Notes: a model not told the origin generated them from the letters alone. Positions 8,729-17,580 are shown, counted from the first letter of the stretch. The stretch is 63,442 nucleotides of DNA from Paucibacter sp. B2R-40 (GCF_025717555.1 NZ_JAJIRP010000017.1:733-64174); one strand, 5' to 3'. Numbers and translations: made by a program.

Positions 8729-10069
8729 TCAACGCCGCATCTTCTTGAAGCGGGCGGAGTAGATCTCCTGATCCAACAACTCGACCTTGGCCGGAACCTT
8801 GAACGCCGCCAGCTTGGCCAAACAGGCCTTGCGTACGCGCAGCCTAAGCTCTGCCAGCGGCTCGGCTTCATGCAATGCCACCTTGGCCACAACGATCTGG
8901 CCGAGCAAGGCGTGCTTTTCACCGACGACGACGACATCGTCCACATTGTTCAAAGCAAGGATGACGTCCTCGACCTCGGCCGGATAGACTTTTTGCCCGC
9001 CGACATTGATCAGGTCGGTGACGCGCCCCAGTATGCGGAAATAGTCGCCATCAACTTCAACCCGGTCCTGTGTATTGAACCATCCCTCGGCGTCGAAGCC
9101 TGAAGGTGCGTTCAAGTAACCCAGCATTCGATAGTCCGAGCGGATCCAGAGAATGCCGTCCCGGACCTCCGTTTCGAAACCCGACCCGCCAATACGCACC
9201 CACAGCGAGCCGTCCGGGCGCGACTGTGAGCGCAGCACACCGACCTCGGAGAGCCCATAGGTCTGCTGCAACTCAACGCCCGCAAACTTGGCCCGGATGC
9301 GGTCCAGCGTTGACTGCGGCATGGTCTCGGTGCCATAGGTGATGCGCTTGAGGGAGCTCAAGTCATAACGCTGCGCCAGATCGGTGGCGGCCAGCAGGGT
9401 CAGGAAGGACGGCGTGGTCGGCAGCAATTCGACCTTGTGATCTTGTATCGCTTCACAAATTGTGGCGATGGCGCGATTCTCGGCAGTCACCACCGTACCC
9501 AAGCTGGCCGTGATCGCCAAAATTGTGTTGATGCCGCCGAAGTGATCCAGCATCAAGAACGGAATCGCCACCACCGGTGCTCGGGCGACGCGAAACTTGT
9601 CCATGACCCGCTCAAAATCATGCAGCATGCCCTTGGGCTTGCCGGTGGAGCCGGAGGAAAACAAGACCAAACCCGAACGGCCGGTGGCGCGAAACTCGTC
9701 CAACAAACTATTGGAAACCGACACCTCATGGGGCTTGATCGTCCAACTCAGCCCATCTTGCGCAAATTCAATCGCGTGGTCACAACCCGAAATCGCCAGA
9801 GCTTCAGTCTCCTCGATGACAGACCCCCGCGTCATCGGCACCACCATCGCCTTCAACGACGCCAAAGCCAAAATGACGCAAAAGACGTCCGGCGCATAGT
9901 CGGCCAACACCACCACGGTCTGCCCGGCTCGCACGCCCTGAGCGCTCAACTGTTGGGTGTACTTGGCAATGTCAGCCGAGACTTGCCCGTAGTTGCAAAC
10001 CTGCCCCTTGTGGATAAAGGCGGCCAGGCTCGGCTCGGCATTGGCAAAACGGTCGAGCAGCCACTGCAT
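8729..10069 (-). CDS. AMP-dependent acyl ligase (acyl-CoA/acyl-ACP synthetase family)
   Basis: The 446-residue protein carries the ANL-superfamily motifs: phosphate-binding FSSGSTGKPKG near residue 136, TYGLSEVG, and the DYFRILGRVTDLINVGGQKV hinge. The C-terminal lysine region is short (PAKVELLDQEIYSARFKKM). Such enzymes adenylate a carboxylic acid and pass it to CoA or a phosphopantetheine arm. Its start is 3 bp after the stop of a discrete ACP, so that ACP is a likely acceptor. It would activate a free acid, perhaps a hydroxy acid or amino acid, for the N-acyl group of the sugar. The substrate is not predictable here. Confidence 0.85.
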   Translation of the reverse strand: MQWLLDRFANAEPSLAAFIHKGQVCNYGQVSADIAKYTQQLSAQGVRAGQTVVVLADYAPDVFCVILALASLKAMVVPMTRGSVIEETEALAISGCDHAIEFAQDGLSWTIKPHEVSVSNSLLDEFRATGRSGLVLFSSGSTGKPKGMLHDFERVMDKFRVARAPVVAIPFLMLDHFGGINTILAITASLGTVVTAENRAIATICEAIQDHKVELLPTTPSFLTLLAATDLAQRYDLSSLKRITYGTETMPQSTLDRIRAKFAGVELQQTYGLSEVGVLRSQSRPDGSLWVRIGGSGFETEVRDGILWIRSDYRMLGYLNAPSGFDAEGWFNTQDRVEVDGDYFRILGRVTDLINVGGQKVYPAEVEDVILALNNVDDVVVVGEKHALLGQIVVAKVALHEAEPLAELRLRVRKACLAKLAAFKVPAKVELLDQEIYSARFKKMRR

Positions 10070-10071
10070 GG

Positions 10072-10308
10072 TCAGGCCGCGAGTTGTTCGTTCAGCACGA
10101 GGGCAATCAATTTGTAGGACGTGGCGTTGGCGGCGTCCTCATCCGGAATCGAGACGCCAAAACTCTCTTCCAAGGCCAAGATCAGGTTCATCTGGCGCAA
10201 AGAATCCCAGCCAGGAACGTTGTCCATGCTGGAGTCCATATCTAGCGTGACGGCATCAACTTCCAAGACTGAGGCCATGACGTTTTTCAACAAAACTTGA
10301 TCAAGCAT
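10072..10308 (-). CDS. Discrete acyl carrier protein (second ACP of cluster)
   Basis: This 78-residue protein has the ACP phosphopantetheine site in VPGWDSLRQMNLILALEE; the serine of DSL should carry the 4'-phosphopantetheine arm. Such W-D-S-L carriers often accompany FkbH-like proteins. The ATG at 10308 overlaps the FkbH stop by 8 bp, so translation is probably coupled. Likely partners are the FkbH-like protein upstream and the AMP ligase downstream. A role as a general fatty-acid ACP is unlikely, given the context and its difference from the D-S-L-D-x-V type. Confidence 0.9.
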   Translation of the reverse strand: MLDQVLLKNVMASVLEVDAVTLDMDSSMDNVPGWDSLRQMNLILALEESFGVSIPDEDAANATSYKLIALVLNEQLAA

Positions 10309-12091
10309 TGCGTAACTCCACCCATTCACTGTCGGCCAGTTGCGCACCGGCCAAATCTATCTCATAGGAGCGACTACCGTCACTCGCCTGTGCCAGCTGG
10401 GTCAAACCCAGGCGGTCATAGAAGTCTGCCACTTGGGCATTCTTGGCGGTCGGATGATAAGCGGCCCGCAGACGGCGTTTTCCCCGCGCCAGTGCGTCCG
10501 CGCAGACCGCGCGCCAGACCGCGAACTCGATGCCCCGCCCGATCACCCGGCAACTCATCAAAAAACTGTGCACGACGACATCCTCGCCTTCGTCCTCGGT
10601 GATCAGAACACCCGTCAGGCCATGATCGGCCAGGCGGTCGCTGACCGCCAAGGAGTACACGGTCACGTCGGCGCGCTGCATCAGCCCAAGTACTTCGCCG
10701 GCCAGCAATCGGCGGGTGCTCAAATTGAACTGATTGGACTTGCCCATCAGCTCGGTAATCCGCGCCACTTGATCCAGGCAATCACGCTTCAGATCGACCT
10801 TCAACTCGAGTGAGCGCAGATAGTCTTGCTGAGTGCCGAAACCGGCTTGCAATTCATTCGCTTGCGCCAATGCCCGGTACTGCTGTGTCTTGGCTCGGCT
10901 CTGTGCATTGACGCCGCCGGCGATGAACAGCGGAGCGATCTCGCGGCGAACCAGGGCCGGGTAGTCTTGCAAGGCCTTGGGCACTTGAAACACGCGCACT
11001 TGGGGCAATTGTTCCCGCACGGCCTCGATTTCGAAGGCCGAGTCATCGACAAAAACAAAGCTCTCCAGACCGAGATTCAACTGCTCGGCCAAGGCACGCA
11101 GATTGCTCGGTTTGTCCATCCAGTTGACTTTCTTGACCAAGACCTGCGCATCGCGCAAGACCATGTCAGGATGGGAGTTCAAGACCTCATCAACATCCGC
11201 GGGGTTGTTCTTGCTGTTCAGGCACAGCAGAACGCCTTGTTGCTCAAGCGCTTTGAATTGCTGTTGAACGGTCCAAAATACGTTGCCGGGGAAGCTGTAG
11301 CGGTCCAACTTGAGGCCGGCCATGCCATCTTCGCCGACGATGCCGCCCCACAAGGTGTTGTCACAGTCGAGCACCAAAACCTTGTAGAAATGGCTGCCAA
11401 AGCTGCGCGTGGCTTGCGCGACTTTGCCGGCCAGCAGATCGATGAAGCCCGCGCTATAGGGTGCCTTGCCACGAAAATAGAAACGCGCATCGAAGGCATG
11501 CCGCGCGCCAAACTCAGCCAGGGCTCCGGCGGTCTCGATCAGCTTGACTTGGGCATGCTGAGCGGCCAAGGTAGCCAAGCCTTGATTGAAGGCATAGAGT
11601 GCCAACTGCTGCGGGCTGTCGGCCGACGCCTGCGGATCGAGCAAATGCGCGCCGAAGAGCAAGACCTGACCGATCGACTGAGTGCCCTGCAAGGCCAAGC
11701 CCAGACGGTTCAAATAGTCGGCCTGCGCGGGGGCCCAAGCCCCCTCCTCCAAGCCGCCCAGTTGCGCCTCCCACGAAGCTTGCAGATTGTCAAAGAACGG
11801 CAAAATCAACAGCAAGTCCACGCCGGCGTGAACTTGTACGTCGCCGAGAAGATCGTCGTAACTACCCTTGGCCACCTGCAGCCGTACACCAGCCAAATAA
11901 GCATGCCGACGCAAGTAGGTGGCCAGCAAATCAACGGTGATGTTGGCCGCAATTCCCAGCTTCAGGCTACGAAATTCAGCATCGCTTTGGTCGAGCAACT
12001 TGAGCGCCGCCATCACCTCAAACTGCGCGGCATCGGCGCGCTGCAGCACGGCCAGGGCGGATTGCTCCTCGGCCCTCACGATTGTCACCAT
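10301..12091 (-). CDS. FkbH-like HAD-superfamily protein (HAD-IIIC) with N-terminal extension and GNAT-like C-terminus
   Basis: I place the start at ATG 12091 (M-V-T-I-V), overlapping the upstream stop by 7 bp, giving 596 residues. The core motif LVLDCDNTLWGGIVGEDG is diagnostic of FkbH-type HAD proteins, followed by LCLNSKNNP and FVDDSAFE. The N-terminal region of about 210 residues resembles the SGNH/GSCFA-like domain of long FkbH proteins, and the C-terminal 140 residues resemble a GNAT fold. Characterised FkbH proteins dephosphorylate 1,3-bisphosphoglycerate on the enzyme and load a glyceryl group onto an ACP. The ACP gene directly follows, so glyceryl-ACP formation is the best prediction, giving a glyceryl or derived acyl group. 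Long homologues also occur in glycan clusters with unknown products. Confidence 0.85.
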   Translation of the reverse strand: MVTIVRAEEQSALAVLQRADAAQFEVMAALKLLDQSDAEFRSLKLGIAANITVDLLATYLRRHAYLAGVRLQVAKGSYDDLLGDVQVHAGVDLLLILPFFDNLQASWEAQLGGLEEGAWAPAQADYLNRLGLALQGTQSIGQVLLFGAHLLDPQASADSPQQLALYAFNQGLATLAAQHAQVKLIETAGALAEFGARHAFDARFYFRGKAPYSAGFIDLLAGKVAQATRSFGSHFYKVLVLDCDNTLWGGIVGEDGMAGLKLDRYSFPGNVFWTVQQQFKALEQQGVLLCLNSKNNPADVDEVLNSHPDMVLRDAQVLVKKVNWMDKPSNLRALAEQLNLGLESFVFVDDSAFEIEAVREQLPQVRVFQVPKALQDYPALVRREIAPLFIAGGVNAQSRAKTQQYRALAQANELQAGFGTQQDYLRSLELKVDLKRDCLDQVARITELMGKSNQFNLSTRRLLAGEVLGLMQRADVTVYSLAVSDRLADHGLTGVLITEDEGEDVVVHSFLMSCRVIGRGIEFAVWRAVCADALARGKRRLRAAYHPTAKNAQVADFYDRLGLTQLAQASDGSRSYEIDLAGAQLADSEWVELRNA

Positions 12092-13281
12092 GCCATGGAC
12101 CCGCCGCCATTGACGCGCAGGTTCTGCCCGGTGATGTAGGCCGCCTGCTCCGAAGCCAAGAAGGCCACCGCTGCGGCCGCATCTTCGGGCTCGGCCAGGC
12201 GGCGCAAGGGCGTTTGCCGCGCCACCATCAACTGCTGCTTCTCCGAAACCCCGGAAATAAAGCCGGTGTTGGTCATGCCAGGTGACACCAAATTGGCGGT
12301 GATGCCAAGCGGGCCCAACTCCGCAGCCAAATAGCGCGTCAAGGTGGAGAGGGCTCCTTTGGCGATCGCGTAAGCGGTCCAACCGGCTACCGGCACACCG
12401 TCCCAGGACTGTGAGCCCAGGGAAATGACGCGCCCTCCGCCGGCCGCCTGCATCGAGGGCTTGCAAGCCTGAACCATCAGCAAAGCGCTCTTCAGCTGCA
12501 CGTCGAGATGTTGCTGCACTTCATCCCAAGCCAGCTCTTCAATTTGACGCGCCACGATGCGCGGCGAGGCCGCGTTGACCAAGACCGTGACACCGCCGAA
12601 ATGATCAATGGCCGCCTTCACCAACTTGGCCGCGCCCGTCTGCGTTGACACATCGGCTTGCACCGCCACCGCTGCGGCGCCACCGTCCTTCAACTTGGCC
12701 ACCAACTTGAGGGCCTTGTCTTGACTGGCGCTGTAATTGACCACGACAGCGAAGCCTTCGGCCGCCAGCTTTTCACAGATAGCCCGGCCGATGCCGCCAG
12801 CACCTCCGGTCACGATGGCAACCTTGAGTCTTGCCACGGCGGCAGCCAGCTTGGGGCGCGGCGGCTCCAACAACTTGACCTTGCCGCCGCCACTGAGCAC
12901 CACCTGTCCATGCTGATTGCAGATGCGGGTGTCGAGCTCCAACAGGCGCTCGCGTGGGTGTTTCTTGAGCACCGTGCATGTCACGGTCAGGGTGTCACCC
13001 AGACGCACCGGCAAATTGAATTCCATGGACTGCGACACCCATAGAGCACCGGGTCCGGGCAGCTTGGTTCCGATCACGGTGGAGATGAAGGATGCACCCA
13101 GCATGCCGTGGACGACGATCTCCTTGAAAGAAGTCTCGCTGGCGTATTCCGGGTCTACGTGCAGAGGATTGTCGTCGCCGGTCAACTCGACAAAGCGGCG
13201 GATATCGGCTTCGGTGATCGGTTTGACCAGCGACTGCTGATCGCCCACATTGACCGCTTCGAAGTCTGCAAAAATGCTCAT
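12085..13281 (-). CDS. MaoC-like dehydratase/hydratase fused to SDR 3-ketoacyl reductase
   Basis: Residues 1-130 form a MaoC hot-dog domain: the catalytic stretch TGDDNPLHVDPEYA, then VVHGML. Residues about 150-398 are a short-chain dehydrogenase with the TGGAGGIG cofactor motif, NAA in place of NAG, a serine in SLGSQSW, and Y-x-x-x-K in WTAYAIAKGAL. Together they would reduce a 3-keto group and remove or add water on an ACP-bound chain, as two steps of a fatty-acid cycle. The start overlaps the KAS III stop (ATGA). Domain fusion of these two activities supports channelled processing of the product of the adjacent KAS III. A separate FabG-like protein is encoded three genes upstream, so one may set a different stereocentre. 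Confidence 0.88.
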   Translation of the reverse strand: MSIFADFEAVNVGDQQSLVKPITEADIRRFVELTGDDNPLHVDPEYASETSFKEIVVHGMLGASFISTVIGTKLPGPGALWVSQSMEFNLPVRLGDTLTVTCTVLKKHPRERLLELDTRICNQHGQVVLSGGGKVKLLEPPRPKLAAAVARLKVAIVTGGAGGIGRAICEKLAAEGFAVVVNYSASQDKALKLVAKLKDGGAAAVAVQADVSTQTGAAKLVKAAIDHFGGVTVLVNAASPRIVARQIEELAWDEVQQHLDVQLKSALLMVQACKPSMQAAGGGRVISLGSQSWDGVPVAGWTAYAIAKGALSTLTRYLAAELGPLGITANLVSPGMTNTGFISGVSEKQQLMVARQTPLRRLAEPEDAAAAVAFLASEQAAYITGQNLRVNGGGSMAW

Positions 13282-14315
13282 CGTGCAGCCCCCAGCGACC
13301 AGCGCCAGACACTGGCCGCAAAATTGAAACCGGCACCGACGCCCGCCAAGGCCACCATGTCGCCGTTCTTGATATGGCCACCACGGACAGCCTCGCTCAA
13401 GGCAATCGCCAGCGACGCAGAGCCGCTATTGCCGATTTGCGCGACATTGGTATAGGTCTTTTCCATGCTCAATCCCATCTTGCGCACCAAATACTCGATC
13501 AAGCGCAGATTGGCTTGGTGAAAGACCATGAAATCCAGTGCCTTCACATCCACTTCGGCCTTGGCACAAGCGCGTCGTATGGTCGGTGGTAAATGGGTAA
13601 TGGCCTGCTTCCAGGTGGCGATGCCGTTCATTTCCATCAAATCCACGGCAGCCTCAAACGGTCGGCCGTTGTTGGCGAAAGAGGCACCTCCGCCGCGCAA
13701 ACGCACGGCCTCGTAGTTCGAGGCATCGGTGTGAAAGGCCGAGGCCTGAATACCCTCGCCGGCAAGGGCCGGGCCGAGCACGGCGGCGCCGGCGCCGTCG
13801 CTCAGATAGATCGCGGTGTTGGCGTCCTTGCGGTCGATATAGCGGCTGCACATCTCCACCCCGATGACCAGCGCGTAGCCGACGCTGGGGTCAACCCGCA
13901 TCCGGTCACTGGCGCTGGTCAAGCCCGCCACGAAACCCGAACAGTTGGCTTGCAGGTCGAAAATTTGTGCTTGCGCGGCACCGAGTTGCTGAGCCACCTT
14001 GGCCGACAGGGGCGGAAACTGGTAGTCGCCCGAGAAGGTGCAACAGATAATCATGCCGAGTTGAGTCGGCGTTATGCCCGCCATTTCCAAGGCCTGCGTA
14101 GCTGCGGCCACCGAATAGCCCCAGGCGGTGTCTTCGGTGGCGGCGATATAGCGGCGCTCAATGCCGGTCTTCTCGATGATCCAGTCCGGCGTCACGTCCA
14201 GATGCTGGCACAGCGTCTCGTTATCCTCAAACTGAGCGGGCAGATGGTGGCCTACGCCGATGATGGAAACCGCAGGAAGATGAGAATTCAAAACTGTCAT
14301 TGGAGGCTGTGTCAA
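13278..14315 (-). CDS. 3-oxoacyl-ACP synthase III family protein (FabH-like)
   Basis: The 345-residue protein has the KAS III catalytic triad: Cys in LQANCSGFVAG, His in FMVFHQANLR and Asn in IGNSGSAS. The PDWIIEKTGIERRYIA start is typical. KAS III enzymes condense a short acyl starter with malonyl-ACP. Here the enzyme sits between a metallo-hydrolase gene and the MaoC-SDR fusion, with 4-bp overlaps, so it is part of a dedicated short-chain acyl synthesis set rather than housekeeping FabH. Comparable KAS III genes are known in flagellin-glycan islands of Pseudomonas. Acyltransferase activity without decarboxylative condensation is also known in the family and cannot be excluded. Confidence 0.9.
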   Translation of the reverse strand: MTQPPMTVLNSHLPAVSIIGVGHHLPAQFEDNETLCQHLDVTPDWIIEKTGIERRYIAATEDTAWGYSVAAATQALEMAGITPTQLGMIICCTFSGDYQFPPLSAKVAQQLGAAQAQIFDLQANCSGFVAGLTSASDRMRVDPSVGYALVIGVEMCSRYIDRKDANTAIYLSDGAGAAVLGPALAGEGIQASAFHTDASNYEAVRLRGGGASFANNGRPFEAAVDLMEMNGIATWKQAITHLPPTIRRACAKAEVDVKALDFMVFHQANLRLIEYLVRKMGLSMEKTYTNVAQIGNSGSASLAIALSEAVRGGHIKNGDMVALAGVGAGFNFAASVWRWSLGAAR

Positions 14316-15007
14316 GCAGGATGGGTGGCGGACATAAAGGCTCGCAGCTCTTCGTTGTGCGCATGAATTTCATCGATGGTGGCGCTGCCGCCATGGCCGG
14401 GCAGCACCAAGACGTCGCCGGCGATCCAAGCGAACAGATCCCGCAGCGAGCGACGCAGTTGTTCATGGTCCTCGCCCGGCAATTTGGATAGCGCGGTGCG
14501 GCGCGCATAGAGCGAGTCCCCTGAGAACATCAGGCCGTCGACCAGAATGGCCGCGCTGCCCGGCGTATGGCCCGGCAGCGGATGAAAACTGAAGTGCCGC
14601 CCAATCAGCGCAAGCGCGGCATCCCCGTCTTGCACCAGACTGAACTCTGGCAAGGCGATGCGGGCCTTGAGCTTGAAGGCGGCCATCAAGAAGTTGGACA
14701 GCTTGGCTTGTTTGAGGTCGGCTGCGCTCAAGTAAACCGGCAGACCATAGGCTTGTTGCAGCCAGGCGGTGCCGCCGACATGGTCAAAATGCCCATGCGT
14801 GCAAAGCACCGCAACCGGCCGCCAGCCGCTGGCCGCGATGGCCGCTTCGAGGCCGGCGCGGTCCAAACCCGGATCAACGATTACACAGTCAAGGCCCTGG
14901 CCAGGCGGTACATGGGCACTGGCGAGCAAATAGGTGTTGGAATGAAAGTCCGCATTGGTGATGCGCAGCAAGGCACCATTCAACAAGGTTTCAAGCGCAG
15001 CGGCCAT
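14312..15007 (-). CDS. Metallo-beta-lactamase-fold hydrolase (glyoxalase II-like)
   Basis: The zinc site reads THGHFDHVGG near residue 80, with LPGHTPGSAAIL near 150, SGDSLY and LPGHGG near the end. All metal ligands expected for a binuclear MBL hydrolase are present. I chose ATG 15007, one base after the ketoreductase stop (TGA-C-ATG), giving 231 residues. In glyoxalase II relatives the substrate is a thioester, so a thioesterase role that releases or proofreads acyl-ACP in this cluster is plausible. Lactone or ester hydrolysis is also possible. Confidence 0.85.
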   Translation of the reverse strand: MAAALETLLNGALLRITNADFHSNTYLLASAHVPPGQGLDCVIVDPGLDRAGLEAAIAASGWRPVAVLCTHGHFDHVGGTAWLQQAYGLPVYLSAADLKQAKLSNFLMAAFKLKARIALPEFSLVQDGDAALALIGRHFSFHPLPGHTPGSAAILVDGLMFSGDSLYARRTALSKLPGEDHEQLRRSLRDLFAWIAGDVLVLPGHGGSATIDEIHAHNEELRAFMSATHPA

Positions 15008-15008
15008 G

Positions 15009-15719
15009 TCAGTTGACTCCGCCGAGATAAACCGTTTGGGCGGTGATATAGGCACTGCGTTCGGATGCGAAAAAGTCCACGACATTGAAGATGTCGTCCG
15101 GCGATGCATAGCGCGGCAGTGGCAGGCCGGCCACCACTTGGTCGATCTTGTCTTTGGGCAGCTGTGCCAGCATATCCGTGTCTATGGCCGTGATGGCCAG
15201 CGTGTTGCAGGTCACGTTGAAGGCGGCGAACTCGCGTGCCATGACATTCGCCAAGGTCGAGATCGCGGCCTTGCTGGCAGCGTAGACCGAGTCACCCATG
15301 GGCTCTAGGCTGCTGGCCATGGAACCGATATTGATGATGCGGCCCCATTTGGGCTTGCGCATCAGCTTGGCCGCCTCGCGTGAGACCAAGAAGGTACCGA
15401 GCACATTGACCTCCAACATGGTCTTGGCCGCAGCAGCCGGCATGATCATCGCGTATTGCGAAACCAGTTGAGCGGCGTTGTTGATGACGATATCAAGCTG
15501 GCCGAATTCCTGGCGTATGCGCGCAAAACCCTGCGCCACAGAGTCAGGATCGGCGATGTCCACAGCCATCCCGGTGTAGCCGGGCAGCAATTCTTCGTCC
15601 GCGTGCCGATTGAAGCCGATCACCCTTGCCTGGCCGGCCAGAAAATGCTCGGTCAACAAGCGACCCACGCCACGCCGGGCGCCGGTGATCAACACAATCT
15701 TGCCGGCATAGCTCATCAT
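15009..15719 (-). CDS. Short-chain dehydrogenase, FabG-like ketoreductase
   Basis: The 236-residue protein is a classical SDR: TGARRGVG cofactor motif at residue 12, NNAAQL, catalytic Ser in IGSMASS, Y-x-x-x-K in SVYAASKAA. C-terminal D-M-L and Y-I-T-A-Q segments resemble FabG. It starts right after the first ACP (TGA-ATG), which suggests reduction of a 3-oxoacyl group held on that ACP. A sugar-nucleotide oxidoreductase is the main alternative. It is not closely similar to the SDR half of the MaoC fusion. Confidence 0.85.
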   Translation of the reverse strand: MMSYAGKIVLITGARRGVGRLLTEHFLAGQARVIGFNRHADEELLPGYTGMAVDIADPDSVAQGFARIRQEFGQLDIVINNAAQLVSQYAMIMPAAAAKTMLEVNVLGTFLVSREAAKLMRKPKWGRIINIGSMASSLEPMGDSVYAASKAAISTLANVMAREFAAFNVTCNTLAITAIDTDMLAQLPKDKIDQVVAGLPLPRYASPDDIFNVVDFFASERSAYITAQTVYLGGVN

Positions 15720-16022
15720 TCAGGCCAGCAATTCGAGGATGTAAGCCTGCAGTGCCGACACATCGCTGAAGGGGACCGGGTCGCGGCTCATGGCCTTGTC
15801 GTCGGTCAAACTGATGGCGCGGCCGAATTTGTCGCTGACCAAGGTCTCCAGGTCGACGATGACCGAGACCAGGGAGAGTGAGTCCAACTCGGAGCCCTCG
15901 CCGAACAGGCTGGTTGCGGCGCCAATCTCGATCTGCTCATCGGCCGCGCGTTCCTCGTTCAAGGCACGCAGAGCTTGGTAAATCAGATCCAAAACCTGTG
16001 TTGCGGTGTCATTCGTTGCCAT
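15720..16022 (-). CDS. Acyl carrier protein (first ACP of cluster)
   Basis: This is a 100-residue carrier protein. The phosphopantetheine site is in GEGSELDSLSLVSVIVDLE, with the serine after E-L-D as attachment point. ATG 16022 is preferred to ATG 16040 because a GGAG lies 8 bp upstream of it. It is longer and more acidic at its N-terminus than housekeeping AcpP. Adjacent genes are a GNAT transferase upstream and a ketoreductase downstream, so it probably holds the acyl group that is finally moved to the amino sugar. Confidence 0.88.
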   Translation of the reverse strand: MATNDTATQVLDLIYQALRALNEERAADEQIEIGAATSLFGEGSELDSLSLVSVIVDLETLVSDKFGRAISLTDDKAMSRDPVPFSDVSALQAYILELLA

Positions 16023-16053
16023 CTGCGTCACTCCATTCATTGATTCTAAAAAT

Positions 16054-16644
16054 TCAGCTCGGGCTGTTGGATCTGCTGCGACCCGCCATGATCAAGGCAT
16101 TCATGCGCGGCAGCGCGGCGGCCCGGTATTCGGCCTCCAGCATGCCGAAGCACAAGGCGTCCTGGAAATGTCCATTGATGAAGTAATGGCGGCGCAAACG
16201 GCCCTCTTCTTTCATGCCCAGAAACTTTTGCCATTTGACCATCAGCAAATTGTCGGACGCGATCGTACCGAAGACGCGTTCCAACTGGAGTTGCTCAAAA
16301 ACCAATTGATAGATCAGCTTCATCGCCTCAACAGCTGCCGGTATGCCGCGCACCGCATCCGGCTCGCCGATCAGAAATCGACCTGGCTCGGCGTGCCGGT
16401 TCACGGTGTCTATCGCGCTGATAGCGACCATGCCAACCGGCCGGCCGTCTTTCAGGCAAATCAGGAAGTTGTACTCTGTTGCGGGCCGAGCGCCAATCCA
16501 AGCCGCTTGTTGCTCCACCGTGGCCGCGCCCCGATTCAGATTGGTGGCTCGCTCGCTTTGACGCCAAGCGAATGTCAGCGCTGCGTGGGAAGGCGTGAGC
16601 GGAATGAGGTCGACGAATTCGCCTTGCAAAGTCACTGCTGGCAT
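16054..16644 (-). CDS. GNAT-family N-acyltransferase
   Basis: The 196-residue protein matches the RimJ/RimL-like branch of GNAT: LQGEFVDLIPLTPSHAA at the start, VGMVAISAIDTVNRHAEPG as the beta-strand pair, and a C-terminal GMKEEGRLRRHYFING segment. The R/Q-x-x-G-x-A loop is weakly kept, which fits use of a donor other than acetyl-CoA. By position beside an ACP it may transfer the custom acyl group to the 3-amino group of the dTDP sugar, as GNAT enzymes do in other amino-sugar pathways. Protein N-acylation is an alternative. Confidence 0.8.
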   Translation of the reverse strand: MPAVTLQGEFVDLIPLTPSHAALTFAWRQSERATNLNRGAATVEQQAAWIGARPATEYNFLICLKDGRPVGMVAISAIDTVNRHAEPGRFLIGEPDAVRGIPAAVEAMKLIYQLVFEQLQLERVFGTIASDNLLMVKWQKFLGMKEEGRLRRHYFINGHFQDALCFGMLEAEYRAAALPRMNALIMAGRSRSNSPS

Positions 16645-16647
16645 GGC

Positions 16648-17580
16648 TCAGACCTTGGGGCTCAGTACCATCGCCAAGGCGCTGGGAACCGGCAAGCCGG
16701 GCTTGGCGGGGGCGTAGGCATTGGCAAAAAAACAATGCTCCATGTGCAGCCCGGCCGCTTCAACCTGCGCCCAAACCTCTTGGGGCTGTCGATAGAGAAA
16801 AATGTGATCGGCATGCGCAGCATTGAGCGCAGCCGTGACAAAAAGCTTGCCGTCGCTGGTACAGAGTTGCTTGAGCCCCTTCAGCAAAGCAACGGGGTCC
16901 TCGAGGTGCTCAAGCACTTCGACGCAAAGCACCGCGCGAAACCGCTGTTCACTGGGCTGCTCGATGATGTTCTGTTGACGGGTCTGATACCGCGCGGCAA
17001 AGCCGAAACTCCCCACATGGGCAGCGGTGAACTCCAATGAGAGCGGGCTGATATCAAAACCGACGCCTCGCAAGTCACTCCGGTGCTGCAGAGCCAGACG
17101 CGAATAGATGCCTGTGCCTACGCCAACTTCGGCGAACTCTGTCACCTGTTGGGCCTGCATCCAAGGCAGGAAATAGCTCTTGAAATATTCGATTTGCTGG
17201 TAATGATGGGGCCACAGATAGTGCGAGAGCAAGAGCCCGGGCAAGTATTGGCGCCGCATATAGTCATCGTTGTAATAGACCTCCGCTGCGGCCTCGGCAT
17301 AGGTTTTGGCTGGATAACACAGCTCTTGCTCGAAACGCTTTTGGCGCCGCATCGAGTCCATGACAAAGGCGGCGTAGCCCTTCACCGCATCGAGCAGCGC
17401 GGCATCACTGGGGTAAAAATTCCCGAGCATGGCCGAAAAGTCCGCACCCCAAGTCGACCCGAATTCTGCGGAGGCACGGTGCACGCTCTCCCGGGCAAAG
17501 CGAGCGGAACCTTCCATCAGGCTCAGGAGCTTGGCGATCGGCGCTGTTTCGGGGCGGGTGCTGTTAGCAATCGTGGGCAT
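16648..17580 (-). CDS. SAM-dependent class I methyltransferase
   Basis: The 310-residue protein has motif I EVGVGTGIYSRLAL near residue 150 and the post-motif VLCVEVLEHLEDPVALLKGL near 225, both typical of class I methyltransferases. The N-terminal 140 residues are helical and unlike common small-molecule methyltransferases. It is the first gene of the glycan module, 3 bp before the GNAT gene. Methyltransferases are frequent in flagellin and surface-glycan islands, where they methylate a hydroxyl of the sugar or of its acyl group. The acceptor is unknown. Confidence 0.82.
   Translation of the reverse strand: MPTIANSTRPETAPIAKLLSLMEGSARFARESVHRASAEFGSTWGADFSAMLGNFYPSDAALLDAVKGYAAFVMDSMRRQKRFEQELCYPAKTYAEAAAEVYYNDDYMRRQYLPGLLLSHYLWPHHYQQIEYFKSYFLPWMQAQQVTEFAEVGVGTGIYSRLALQHRSDLRGVGFDISPLSLEFTAAHVGSFGFAARYQTRQQNIIEQPSEQRFRAVLCVEVLEHLEDPVALLKGLKQLCTSDGKLFVTAALNAAHADHIFLYRQPQEVWAQVEAAGLHMEHCFFANAYAPAKPGLPVPSALAMVLSPKV

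Noticed and set aside
12092-12466. Upstream extension of the FkbH-like reading frame
   Set aside because: It overlaps the end of the MaoC-SDR gene in another frame and is Arg/Gly/His-rich without family similarity; ATG 12091 fits the coupled start.
4254-17580. Glycan cluster as a flagellin glycosylation island
   Set aside because: Gene types overlap with such islands, but no flagellar gene is in the window and the cluster sits next to a type I exporter. Kept only as an alternative.
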